Shown: positions 45,830 to 57,100 of the stretch, one piece after another
How the letters are laid out: each line of letters begins with the position of its first letter
Numbering within the stretch: position 1 is the stretch's first letter
Assembly (NCBI GenBank): GCA_013368325.1
Contig: JAACJK010000065.1
Coordinates: forward strand, 1-64,000
Source: Ephemerocybe angulata
Taxonomy: Eukaryota > Basidiomycota > Agaricomycetes > Agaricales > Psathyrellaceae
Length of the DNA: 64,000 bases
Reading direction: 5' to 3'
Notes under the pieces: model-generated
What the model was told of the DNA's origin: nothing
Databases searched by the model: none
The model's input: the letters and a program-made list of their open reading frames with translations, nothing else
Position numbers and translations under genes: made by a program

Positions 45830-48319
45830 CTATCTCAGCATAACGCCTGCTGCAGCAAACGCGATAAGCACAGCGACACCATGAGCAACGACCGGAGAAA
45901 GCGTCAACCCCGTCGCATCGTTCCCAACGACCGATCCTTTGCTCGACGACCCATATTTCTTCCTGTTCGTGGCATTGTGCCCATTGGATGTTTCCAAGAC
46001 CTGGCTTGCAACAGACACCGTGTTGTGGAGTCTGGTGAAGGCGGTGGTCGCAAATGTGTGAGAGGCTTGGCCGACGGAGGCAGCGGCAGCAGAGTCCATG
46101 AACACAAGCGCAAATCCTGGCGCTTTGACTGGGATGACACAGGCGTTAGCCGTCCGGTCGCAGGTGATCTCCACCACGTTGACGTCGCCCCGAAGCCGAC
46201 CATCAACTTCGAACCTGTTCCCGAAAGTCTGGCCAGCCCAAGTAATGTTAAACTTTTGGGAGACTGAAGCCGCTTCGAGGTACCTGGTCGTGCAACGGTC
46301 AGGCATAATAATAGGACAGTAGAAAGTAGAAGGCGTACTTTACACGAACGGACCCGGGAACACCAGCATTCGGGATGGAGATCGCGACCTTCAAATCGCT
46401 GTTGCCGGAGGGGTCTGTCACAAAGTTGAAGAGTGCGACCTTTGACAGGACATCACGCTCGTAAATGCCATAGGCAGGAGTGAGGGGGTTGCCCTGGTTT
46501 GGGTTGAGATCGACGATTCGGGCAGTGTTACTTTGGCCAAACGTCTCCGCAAGGATCATCGTCGAATAGAAAATCGCACCAACCGTCCATTGGTTGAAGG
46601 TCGACATGTTCGTGGGAGGAGCTGTCAGAACCATCGAAACTATTAATACTTTTCGAGGGCGGTATGTAGGCTGTCGTACCGGTAAATGGCTATCGAACAT
46701 ACTAAGTTAGAATAAGGTATTGATGAGCGAAAAGGAACGACTCACGTTGTAGAACACATTCTGACCACCGACATGAAGGAGAGCATGGGTAAAGTTGCCG
46801 TATGCCATCTGGTAACCGTAATCGAGCGCCCACAATGCAGCACCATAACTATCGGAAATGCCTTGAAATCCACCACAGGACGCAGTATTCGTCTCGAACA
46901 TAATCAAGGGCTTTTGGGCTGCAACAGCGAGGTTGCCAGAGTTGAGGTAAGGCCTGACGAGGTCAACAGCAGATGCATGAGTCAAGTATCCCGGGAACAG
47001 CTCCTGAGGGTCCTTATTTCTCCCTAGTTCCGGTCGGAAGATAGCGTCACAATTGTTGTCGGGATAGCTTGGGGGAAAGAGTGATTAGCTTTGCCTCATG
47101 CGCCCGCGGAGTTATTACCCACTGTTCAACGCTCAAAGCGTAAAGGCGATCCTTGTACGTATCGATGAAGCCAGTTTCCCAGACAACTTCAGGCGTCCAT
47201 GGGCCAGTGGCGACGCTGGGCCCAACGAGTTTATTCTTAACAGGAATGTTCGGATTCGCATCGATTGTTTGGATGAGTTGACCGATTTCGGTGAAGTACG
47301 CTTGGGGTGAATACTCCGTTCGTCGCCCGAACCTGTCAAGTGTGAGCACAACTGGGACACAACGATAGGTAAAGTTCATACTGTTGGTAGAAATCTGGTT
47401 CGTTTCCAGCCTGCAGGCCTAGCAGATTGTCTCCCAGGATTCGTTGAGCATTTTCGGCAATTTGCAGTCGCCAAGTGGTCGAATCATTGAAGGGGATGCC
47501 TATACAAGAGGGAATCGGCGTTAGAGAATGAATAGTGGCCGGTAAAAAGCACTGACCGAGGAACCACTTTACTGGAAGCATCGCCGAAATGTTACTCATC
47601 ATGTAGAACATGTCTACCGTGTAGAGCACAGCGGGCGTCCTGGTCTACAACCGAGCGTCAACTGTATCAAAACTGTATATCTTGGGACATTTGAGGGAAG
47701 GAGAGATGTACCGTTTGTGTCGTTCCCGAATCCTCCTTGCCAAAAGTACGCCCATCTGGCAGCTCTGGAACAAGGGTGGCAAACTCCTGCGTGTTTCCCC
47801 CCAATCGTATAACAACACTCCCAGCTCTTTCGGCGAGGTTGGATAGGAGATTCAGAAAGGGAACGTAAAGATGGGTTCTGGATAGGGAGAGAGTAAAATG
47901 AGTCCAAGCACTTCCAATCACGTCTGAGCTACTGACGAGTTCTTTCCAACTGCATGAAAATCGCGTTAAATAAGAGACGAATACAAAGCACCAGACGAGG
48001 AGTAAGCCGACGTACGAACTTGGTTGATCACCGACATTTCAATCGAGAATCCAAAGAAACCGCCTCCAACATGCGGTGTCGAGAGGCCCGGAGTGCTCGC
48101 TACATCCCGCTGAAGTGCAAGGGGGAAGGCGGTGGGCAAAGGCGGGTTTGGAATCGGCGGAGGGTTGAGGACCGTATCGTTGAAGGCATTGACCACTCGA
48201 GTCGGTTGCGCAGCCGCACCTGTCGCCGTCTGCCCAAAGGGTATCTGGCCATAGACGGTGACTGCCGCCTCAGCCACAGTGGCCAAGTAGACAGTTATAA
48301 GCGCTGATATTAAGACCAT
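45830..48319 (-). CDS. Secreted glycoside hydrolase family 79 protein, copy 2
   Basis: This is homologous to the GH79 genes at 20.2 and 51.0 kb and the most diverged of the three. The start at 48319 gives the signal peptide MVLISALITVYLATVAEA before AVTVYGQIPFGQT; an in-frame ATG at 48388 would hide the signal. Landmarks: GFFGFSIEMSVI, AGSVVIRLGGNTQEFATL, GIPFNDSTTWRLQIAENAQ, acid/base motif LQAGNEPDFYQQY, nucleophile motif MFETNTASCGGFQG, FGQSNTARIVDLNPN, then TFGNRFEVDGRLRG and FALVFMDS. The C-terminus is a polar stretch then VVAHGVAVLIAFAAAGVMLR, a GPI-signal-like hydrophobic tail. Exons and introns correspond to copy 1. A DNA transposon is inserted 172 bases upstream of the start codon. 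Confidence 0.88.
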
Positions 48320-48491
48320 ATCGGATTCGAGCGGCTTTCCTGGGCGAACTTGAGCGGAGCCAAGAGCAGCTGGGCCAAGGAGGGCCAAGGAAGAGGAGGG
48401 GGATGACGGTGAGAGGAATGAGTGAGCTGGCTGTCACCGTCACCACCATGAAGACCGGTAACCTTGAATGACACAGACGACGCAGGCAACC
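48320..48491 (-). promoter_or_regulatory. Residual promoter segment of GH79 copy 2
   Basis: Only 172 bases separate the GH79 start codon from the transposon. The original upstream region has therefore been pushed at least 1.7 kb away. The target duplication AGGCAACC occupies 48484-48491. Confidence 0.5.
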
Positions 48492-48524
48492 AGGACCCCT
48501 GGCATTCACCTATGAGGCCACTTC
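48492..48524 (+). repeat. Left terminal inverted repeat of the hAT-like element
   Basis: The 33 bases match the reverse complement of 50184-50216 with three mismatches, at element positions 15, 22 and 23. Confidence 0.85.
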
Positions 48525-48529
48525 ATGTA

Positions 48530-48670
48530 CCGGATAAAAATTGCAAAATTTCGCGAAATCCCTCAGGTGTGCCCGGATAAAAATTGCAAAAATTGGCAAA
48601 ATGCCTCCTCCCAGAAACCGGATAAAAATTGACTCCTAATGATGCCTCATTCGGGTCCGGATAGAAATTG
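48530..48670 (+). repeat. Left subterminal motif cluster (four copies)
   Basis: Copies of CCGGATAAAAATTG begin at 48530, 48573 and 48618, and a variant CCGGATAGAAATTG begins at 48657. Spacing is about 40-45 bases. They may be transposase-binding sites. Confidence 0.85.
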
Positions 48671-49093
48671 GGTCGAGGCTGTGACACAAGCGCCCAAACC
48701 TGGGAACGCCGGGCGGCGCAAATGGTTCAGCTTCCAATCACCTGGGTAACGATAACATCGGCAAATGCCGAAATTTCAACCATTCGCTCGATTTTGAGTC
48801 TTCTAGCTGCATTGGACTTTAGATAATTTAGGATTTTATACGGACATACTCTATTTAAATTTCTTCAAGTTTTTGTGAGGATGCGTGAACAGGGAGGCGG
48901 TCAAGAGACGAAAAGTCGTCGGAGCACGATAACATTGGGCGTAGTTTGATGGTGTCGGGAACCCAGGTCCTTTGGGCTCTCAATCCTGGATTTGTGTCTC
49001 TCAAACTTAACACATAGAGTCTTAGTACTTATTCACACTTTATACCTGTTTTTCAGCCATTGGGAGCCATGGAAGGCGGTCCAAACGTTCCAA

Positions 49094-49144
49094 CATGCGA
49101 TAACTCTGCCCTCGGCTGCCGGCCGGCACGGATGTTATCGCATG
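49094..49144. repeat. 11-bp inverted repeat inside the hAT-like element
   Basis: CATGCGATAAC (49094-49104) is exactly complementary to GTTATCGCATG (49134-49144), with a 29-base loop. GATAAC motifs also occur at about 48751 and 48928, and GTTATCG again at 49144-49150. Confidence 0.7.
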
Positions 49145-50074
49145 TTATCGTGCAGCACTGCCACATACCAGGCTTTGCCTGGGCGCCAAACGTCCTCTGA
49201 GGTTGCATTTAGGTCAGTTCTGGGCACATTTAGACTGTAATGATGACGCTAAAATGTCCTGGCTCAATTGGGGACATCCACAGACTTTGAACATCAGCCG
49301 GTGCACAGTCCGTCTATGCAGAAGGCAAAATGGGGCCTCCAGTTGAGGCATTGGGCTGCAAAATCATGGATTTAGGCGAAATAGTTGTAGAATATCAGGA
49401 TACTACTAGAATACCTTCTGCCGCAAGAAGCGGCTGTGGTATTAGGATGAATAGGGCCTCATCCGAGGTGGCCTGGTAATGCTAGGAGTGCCTAACCCAA
49501 ATTGGGCAGCTCCCGCTGCTCGAATTCTTTTTCGTCGTTTTTCTCCTTTTGGTACCCAGGTGAATGGCACCGAAACCGCGCAAATCATATTTCTCAGAGG
49601 GCACGACAGGTCAAATGAACCCTCATTCTCGTCCCAGAGTAGCCATTTCGTGAGCCAGTTCAATATATGATGTTTCCCAGCCTATTTTGTACGAACCTTA
49701 CGGCCGTACGGTCTGACATGGCGACCGCTCTCGACATAGTACAAAAAGCATCCTCAAATCAAAGCCTCGCATTCTGGCATCGGAAGAGTTGGTGATATCA
49801 GGGGGGGGCTCGGTAACTTGAAATATAAGCAGAACAGCATAGCAGAAGTCTTCAAAGCCTTCACTGCCAAAGGGGCGCGGGAAATCTACTGGGGCGGCGG
49901 CTGATGGGACTGCTCTCTCGGAGGAAGAGGACAATTAGCATGTATTATCATTTCCCTTCAAACAATGAGCTATATTTGTGGATTTATGGATCCTCCTACG
50001 CTCCAGTACGTTCGATTGGCGCTCAGGTGGAGAAAAAACAGGTTTTTGGACCTGGGAAAGGCCTAATACCGAAA

Positions 50075-50164
50075 CCGGATAAAAATTGGGTCTTTGGGAT
50101 GCCACTTCCGAAAACCGGATAAAAATTGACCGAATTTGGGCGAAAATGGTCCGGATAAGGATTG
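50075..50164 (+). repeat. Right subterminal motif cluster (three copies)
   Basis: CCGGATAAAAATTG begins at 50075 and 50115, and the variant CCGGATAAGGATTG begins at 50151. They have the same orientation as the left cluster, so unlike the terminal repeats they are not arranged as inverted copies. Confidence 0.85.
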
Positions 50165-50183
50165 CAAAAATCGGGATTTTAGG

Positions 50184-50216
50184 GAAGTGGCCTTTTAGGT
50201 GGATGCCAGGGGTCCT
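50184..50216 (-). repeat. Right terminal inverted repeat of the hAT-like element
   Basis: It is the reverse complement of the left terminal repeat at 30 of 33 positions, and is followed directly by the target duplication AGGCAACC at 50217-50224. Confidence 0.85.
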
Positions 50217-50224
50217 AGGCAACC

Positions 50225-50993
50225 CAAAACAGATGACGCCCCTGCCCATCCACAGTGGGGACCGGGAACGGGCGTTCATTCAATTCATACATAATTTCCC
50301 CTTTCGAACTCAGAAATTTCATAACGCAGGAAGGCTATGACCTCAGTCAGAGCCACACCATTAGCAATGGGTCCTACGATGGGCGACGTGAGATATAGAC
50401 CAGGGTAGGGCCCGCATCTGAACGTACTGTAGGCTTGAGCGTCGAGACTTTACTTACAGCGCTTCGAAGAACCTAGAACCGAACCGGTGGAAGGTTAGGG
50501 TTCAAGGGAACGTGGTGGCAGGTGCCAGGCTCAATCCGAGGCGCCACACATCCGCAAGAGGGAACCTGTATTGATGCCATACAAAGTATCCGGACACTTG
50601 GGTAGAACTGGGGTTTAGGCAAGCAAGGGCGCTCCGCCGACTGTGCATGGAGCGTAGAGGCGACTTGTAGAACACCGCAGTTCGTTTAATCTAGGTTCTA
50701 AGTTCTAACGTTGGTTAGCATGCTTCCGAAGGTAAAAAAAGCCTCGAGACTCACAGCGATTCTATGCAGAAACGAGCCACTGGAAGATAAGATAGAGTTG
50801 AACGACGCACTATGGAAAGGGGGAAAGGGAAAACGCCGGAATCTGAATTCCTGGGACCCGAAATGAGCCCCGCTCGAAACAATAACCAAAAGCAGAGACT
50901 TTCTATAAGAGCAGCGCCCATGTATCGCAGATATACTGTACAAATTAATGGCTCTGTAGGTGAGTCCAACATTCTCCAGATGTCCAAACCCAT
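50225..50993. other. Intergenic region between transposon and GH79 copy 3
   Basis: No gene or repeat is visible. It probably includes the 3' UTR of GH79 copy 3. Confidence 0.45.
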
Positions 50994-53578
50994 CTACCTC
51001 CAAAGTCCATTCAGCATCAAACAAGCTCCAGCCAACGTCGACATCAAGACAACAGCGCTCGAAACCAACCCATACCTACTCTCAGCACCACCAGTTATAG
51101 ATCCATGACTCGTGCCCGCAAGGCGTTCCCTCTCCTTGCCCGAATGCCCGTTTGATGTCGCCAGCACCGCGGGGTCGACCTTGACGGTGTTGTGCGCCTT
51201 GGTGAACGCAGTGGTAGCGAACGTCGCCGTCGCTTGACCCACTTCGGTCGCTTCAGAGTCATTGCTGTCCATAAACACCAGAGCAAAACTTGGTGCGCGA
51301 AGAGGGATGTTGCAAACGTTGGCTGTCCGATCGCATTGGATCGTGGTAACGTTGAGGTTGCCTTTCAAACGTCCGTCGGCCTCGAAGTTGTTTCCAAACG
51401 TCTGAAACGGCAAACAATGAGAAAGACGAAACATTCGGATTGCTGATGATCGTACCTGACCGGCCCATGTGAGGTTCGTCTTCGACGCTACGGATTCGGC
51501 AAGGAAATATCTAGAAATAAATGGCCAGATCAGCGACGGTCAAAAGACAAAGTTCACTGCTACTTTGCATGTCACTTACTTGACTTTCACCGTCTCGGGA
51601 ACACCAGCATTAGGAATAGAGATCGCAGCGTTGATATTGTTCGCACCGCTGGCGTCGTCAATGTAGTTGAAAAGGGCGATCTTGGAGAGGGTGTCTCGCT
51701 CGTAGACGGCGTAGGCGGGGGTGAGCGGCGATTGGGCGTGGAGGTCCATGATGCGCCCGGTATCAGATTTGCCAAAGACTTCAGCGGCGATCATAGCGGC
51801 GTAGAATGTAGAGCCAACGGTCCACTCATTGTAAGACGACTGGTTTGTCGGGGGTGCTGTTGAACAAAACGTGCTGAGTGCTAAAACCGTACCGGACGAG
51901 GAATTTACGCACAGATCCATGGCTGGAGGGAAAAGGACGACCGACGTCAATTCCCACGTCAGGGCGAAGCAGTTCAATATCAACTCACGTTATAGTAGAC
52001 ATTCTGACCACCAAGGTGAAGCAGAGCATGCGAGAAGTTGCTGTAGGCCATCTGCAATCCGTAATCGAGGACCCACATGCCGGCGCCGAAGGTCTGGGAG
52101 ATCCCCGGGAAACCACCACAGGACGCCGTATTCGTCTCGAACATCATGAAAGGCAGCCCAGCCGCCTGCGCAAGCTGCGTAGAGTTGAGATAGCCGGCGA
52201 GAAGCGCGACATGTGTGTCATGCGTAAGGTAGTTGGGGAAGTTTGCCTGAGGATCCTGATACGTCCCAGAGCCGAACTGTGCGAAACAATTGTTATTCAG
52301 GTACCTTGAACAAGGTCAGCTGAAAGACGCGCGAGCAGAGATTCGGAAGTACGAACCGTTCGACGGTAAGAGCGTAGAGGCGGTCCTTGAAGTTGGCGAT
52401 GAAACCAGTATCCCAAACCTGCTCGGGGGTCCACTCGGACTGGGAGATGCTGGGCCCCACAAACTTGTTCTTGACGGGGACGTTAGGGTTGGCATCTACC
52501 GCCTGCAGCATCTGGTAAAGCTCTCCGACGTAATCGTATGGACTGTATCCTTGAGGCCTCTTCCCATGTCTACGTTTGTTTATTCAAGTTGAGCCAGGGT
52601 TTAGAATGCTTAGAGTAGGCTGCGACATACGCGGCATAGAGATCAGGTTCGTTACCCGCCTGAAGAGCCAGGAGGTTATCTCCCAAAATGCTTTGGCCGT
52701 ACTCGGCCATTTCGAGGTGGAATGTACTCGTGTCATTGAATGGCAAACCTAGGTTGTTCACAATGTCAGCAGCTACGTAAGTAGGCAAGTCGAGGACTAG
52801 TACGAACCGAGGAACCATTTGACATCGCGAAGGCTAGAGATATTCGCAGCCATATAGAACAGGTCCTTGGTATACATGACAGCCGGCGTCTGCGTCTAAT
52901 GACATTTGTGAAACTCGTCAGGATTTCAAAATGAATAAAGGCATGAGGCAAAGACAAGTCGTACCGTCTGGTTCGACCCAGAGTCCTCCTTGTGGGTAAC
53001 GCGACCGTCATTGAACTGCCCATCGTAGAACTTGGCGAACTCCTGCGTATTTCCTCCCATTCGAATCATCACCGAACCCGCTCGCTCTTGGATGTTCGAC
53101 ATCAAGTTCAGAAACGGTACGAAAATGTGAGTCCTGGAGATGGATTAGCGCGTTGAACAAGCGGAGGTGAATGTGTTACTGACGAGTTCTTTCCGACTAT
53201 AAGACGCGGGGATGTTCAGAACAAGGAACCATGAGTAGAAGGACAAAATGACGCACGAATCTGGGTGATAACAGACATTTCAACAGAGAACCCAAAGAAC
53301 GCCGATCCCGTGTGTGGTATTGAGAGCCCAGGCATCGAAGCAGCGTCCCGGGGAATAGAGAACGTGAGCTGTGTAATGGGAGGATTCGGCGGGGAAGGCG
53401 GCGTGAGGACGGTAGTATCGTAAGCATGCAAAGTGGCCATCGGTGCCTGCCCCGAAGTCGAAGTCGCAGTAAGCTGAGCCTTGGGAATTTGGCCATAGAC
53501 GGTGACCTGGGCCTCCACGACCTGGGTCGCCGCCGCGAGGAGGACGCTCCAAAGAGCGAAGATTAACATCGGGTTCAC
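50994..53578 (-). CDS. Secreted glycoside hydrolase family 79 protein, copy 3
   Basis: This is close to copy 1 in sequence (QVTVYGQIP, GLSIPHTGSAFFGFSVEMSV, LPFNDTSTFHLEMAEYGQ) although it lies on the opposite strand 30 kb away. The signal peptide starts at 53578 (MNPMLIFALWSVLLAAATQV) or three codons later. Active-site motifs are intact: acid/base LQAGNEPDLYAAY and nucleophile MFETNTASCGGFPG. The sandwich domain has TFGNNFEADGRLKG and LVFMDSNDSEATEVG. The C-terminal hydrophobic segment (SSAVVLMSTLAGACLMLNGL) is consistent with a GPI anchor. About ten exons, one more than copy 1 in places. The substrate is probably glucuronic-acid-containing cell-wall glycans or arabinogalactan, from family knowledge. 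Confidence 0.9.
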
Positions 53579-54294
53579 CTATGCAATGTGGAACAGTCGG
53601 AGGGGAGTGTGGAGAAGGATGTCGGGGGAGCAGAATGGCCTGAGCAAGCTGCAAAACGAGTGTATGAAAGGAACGCTATCGAAGAATCGCAAATGACAGA
53701 GGCCACTTGGCGCCACTAGTTGGAGTGACAAATTTCGCGTTGTCGTCAACAGGGTTGCTTGGTCGGGCCAAGTTGGGGCCGACCTGCTCCTTTCGCGACT
53801 TTCCATGACGTCGAGCCTAAGAGTTTGTCGCTACTTTTCTGTTAGGCAGACGACTTTCGACCACACCGTACAGTTTTCTATGACGTTTTCTGTAACATGT
53901 TTTGAGGATTTTGACACCAAGTTTCTACTGTTTCTGCAGCCAGGCTAAAAGCACCTTGAAATGAGGTCGTTGAAAGAGGTCGAAAGGCGGCCGAAAAGTC
54001 GCGGGGCGGAGCCTGTTTTGAGAAGTCAATCGGTGATGGCATCGGCCGATCGTTGCATCACCTCCATTGGGGCTATCAGCCCCTATAATCTCTGGTCTGA
54101 ATCGAAGGCCGAATTCAAGCTAAAGCGTACCTCAGCATCGTTCCATTGGACTCATTAACATCTCCTAAGCATACAATGGACCCTCAGATATACCTGAGAA
54201 TGGAGAAGGAAAAGGCCATTAGCGTCGAAGTCCCCGGTACACGACTTGACCGACTCACAAATGAAATCCAGCCTCCCCCTTGTCAAAGCGTGGC
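53579..54294. other. Intergenic region
   Basis: It holds the upstream region of GH79 copy 3 and the 3' flank of the peptidase gene. Nothing further is recognised. Confidence 0.5.
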
Positions 54295-56800
54295 CTAGAA
54301 CTGGGCCATTGCCTTGAACCAATCCCTCGCAGCCTCGTAGCACACCCTCGCAGCCTCCACGCCCTCCAACGGATGACTCTCCCCCTCGAATACAAGCATG
54401 TCTACACTGCTCTTATCCGACGCCCGCGCCTTCAAAGCATGGTAGTATTCGATTCCCTGAGCCGGAGATACACGACGATCGGCCAAGCCAATCAACAGGA
54501 GGACAGGAACCTTGACATGGTCGACATATGAGATAGGCGAGTCGAGCTGCAGTTTCTTGAAGTGTTCGCTCGTCATTAGAGGAGGAAGCACAGGACCACT
54601 CGACGTCGGCGCAGCGCTAGAAGCAGAGTTCTGAATGTGACTGCCATCCGAGGAAAGCATCGTGGCCTTCGGAGATGATTCCACAGGGTACGAAAGGCCG
54701 AATTCTGAATAGTACCAGTCCGGAATGTCAGTTGTCGACGTATCTCCTCCTGAAATGACCGGGTTGCGCATGCTCGCAGCCGTAAACCTGTCGGGGAACT
54801 GGCCGATCACTACCCAGTCAATTAGCTGCTGTCGATGCTAGAGTTTCTCTAAGGACTTACAATGGGCAGCCAAAAATCCGCCGTGACTCCCGCCCATGAC
54901 AAATAGTTTGCCAGGGCCGTCTTGTGCTATGCCCAGTTTGACGATATGGTCAAGGGATCCGATGCAGTCGTCGACGTCCCTTCTCCCGCACTGTCCAACA
55001 AGGCCCCGGAGTGCGGCATCACCAAAGCCGGGGCTCCCTGTGTAATTAGGATGGGAAAGGGTGACTGTAAATGGTGAATGGGTATCATCTAGAGTGCGTA
55101 AGAGGAGACTACGCACATCCTTCGAGAACCAGAGCCGTGGTGGCGGCGTTGAAAGCGGTCGTGGTGGTTCCATGGGGCCCACCGTGGGGGACGAGGACAG
55201 TGGGAGGATGTTCACCGTTGGAGGACGACTGGATGACCATCGTCTCCGTGGGCTCTCGGTCGGGAACTTTGATGATTTGGGTCTTGATACTGGCCAGCGC
55301 TGCGGCAACTGGAAACATCCTTCAGCCACCAAGCAACATCACACATCGACGAGCATACCATCTTGTGAGAGGGTCGGCCTATCCACGACCGTCCATGTAA
55401 TACTGGTATCATTAGCGACCTCACCCACGACGATTTCATAGGGGATGGCAGGGGTGCTCCGTGAGCACACGATTCGAGATTCCCCGTCGGTTGCAAGCAC
55501 ATTCCAACTGTAGCCATCTCCCATATCAGCGACGCTATACCCGCCCTTCAATGAGACGAGCACAACCCCTGTCCGAGATCCAATGGTGCTGTGAACTGCG
55601 AGGTGGGTAGGGGAACTCGAGCGTGGGTCGAGGCAGAGGGTTGGATAGGTTGGAAAGTTGGCTGGGGCGTAGAGACCAGGGAATCCATCCTCCCTTGGAT
55701 GCTCTACGACATCTAGCAGGGTGGTTGCCTCACGGCTGGAGGTTTCTGGACCAATGGACAGGGACTGTACCGTGGATGTGGAGACGTGTGGGCCTCCGGC
55801 AGCCTCGGAAAGCCACACCAGCTTGTCATCGACAATTTGCGGCGATCGACACGACAGGTGAGAGTCGGTCAGCTTCGTCAGGGTACATTTCCACACCTCC
55901 GGATACGCAGCTTCTTTCGCTAGGTCGACCTGCCAGATTCCCCGTGGACGGTTAAAGCAGCCTTTCACGCCGAGTAAGCGCCAGTCGGATTGGCGTTCGT
56001 ACGCTGCCGCGAAGAGCCTGTTCTCCGGATCCCGGGAGAATATGTACTGCCCGAGGTACAGTTGCTCTGGGGTTTCGATTCGCGACACGGAGGGGACGTC
56101 GTCCTTGTCCCAATGGACGATGAAGGCCGTTGGTCGCCGTTTGCCTGAGAGCCCTTCCCCGAGGTCGGCCTTGAACCTGAACTTCGCATAGGGGTCCATC
56201 TTATCAGCTCGCGCCTCCGCCGTGTACACCATCGACATTTCGTCATGACTGAACGAAAGAGACCCAATGAACTCTGCTCTGGCATCAAACAACACCCACA
56301 GCGAAGATTGAACCATGTCCACTCACCATCTGCATAGAATGCCCCGTGCTTCTCCGTCACATCGAGTGTGAATCGTAGACTATCGCCCCTCCATAGCTCG
56401 ACGAAGTACTTCGTCCCCGACCCCTCCTTCGCCTCGCGCAGGACGACGCGATTCCGTCCACTAAGTGAGTACCGCGCTGCCACGTAGTTGACTTCCTGCG
56501 CTGGAAGCACCGTTGCTGGGCCCGAATTCGAAAGCACGATTTGCTTGACCAAAGATTTCTTGACATTCCGCTCATGGTCTCGCACCGAGAACGACAGCTG
56601 GATGCCTTATCGTTTGGTCAACGTTCAACCTCAAATCTCGACTCGAACGTGTCCCACTCACTGTTGAATTCCGGTGCCAGGAATTGGGCGCCCGTTGGCA
56701 CCGGTATTTCAGCAAATTTCGTGTACATTTGGCGTTTCAGAGATCTGTGGGATGAAGAAAGAAGTTTGCTGGCCCGCCATGGTCGCAGAAAGCTCGCCAT
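54295..56800 (-). CDS. Acylaminoacyl-peptidase-like serine peptidase (S9C)
   Basis: It belongs to the prolyl-oligopeptidase family and should release N-acylated amino acids from peptides. The N-terminal beta-propeller spans about 55.4-56.7 kb, with RNRVVLREAKEG, LSFSHDEMSMVYTAEARADK and FSRDPENRLFAAAYERQSDW. The alpha/beta hydrolase follows: VLVPHGGPHGTTTTAF, LSHPNYTGSPGFGDAAL, the nucleophile elbow FVMGGSHGGFLAAH, the Asp loop LLIGLADRRVSPAQG and the His loop FEGESHPLEG, ending DWFKAMAQF. Eight or so exons, about 730 residues. The start is ambiguous. The ATG at 56800 adds a basic, Ser-rich leader (MASFLRPWRASKLLSSSHRS) that could be a mitochondrial signal, while the ATG at 56728 (MYTKFAEIPVPTG) resembles the usual cytosolic start. 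One intron near 56595-56626 is only about 32 nt. Confidence 0.87.
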
Positions 56801-57100
56801 TTCTTTAACGTAATCTGATTTTGCGGCCCAAAATGGCTTTTGGGCGCCTAATTCAATGGTAACTCAGTTTAGCGTGTACGGCCGTGGATGGAGCTCTGAG
56901 GCTGTTTAGGTGAGATTCCATGCTCTTCTTATGCCAGAGGGTAATTGTGGACGCCTCGGCCGCTGAACGCAGACGGGAGTGGAGCGCCCTCTTGACCGCG
57001 TCCATCTCCGCTTGGACCGCCGATCCGCCTCCAAATCGCTTCTTTCGTTCCCAAGGTCTAGACTAGCTACAGTCTACTCTACGCCAATCGAAACAGGGCT
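56801..57100. other. Short intergenic region before array 2
   Basis: It is the upstream region of the peptidase gene. A small inverted repeat GCCCAAAA...TTTTGGGC lies near 56824-56843. No gene is seen. Confidence 0.45.

Larger units (their letters stand above)
48492..50216. mobile_element. Non-autonomous hAT-like DNA transposon, 1,725 bp
   Basis: The ends are a 33-bp inverted repeat, matching at 30 of 33 positions: 48492-48524 (starting AGGACCCCTGGCAT) and 50184-50216 in reverse complement. An identical 8-base target duplication, AGGCAACC, flanks the element (48484-48491 and 50217-50224), as expected for the hAT superfamily. No transposase-sized frame exists inside, so it depends on enzymes from elsewhere. 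Seven copies of CCGGATAAAAATTG or close variants lie near the ends (four left, three right), all in the same orientation. The matching duplication and well-conserved repeats imply a relatively recent insertion. Confidence 0.85.
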
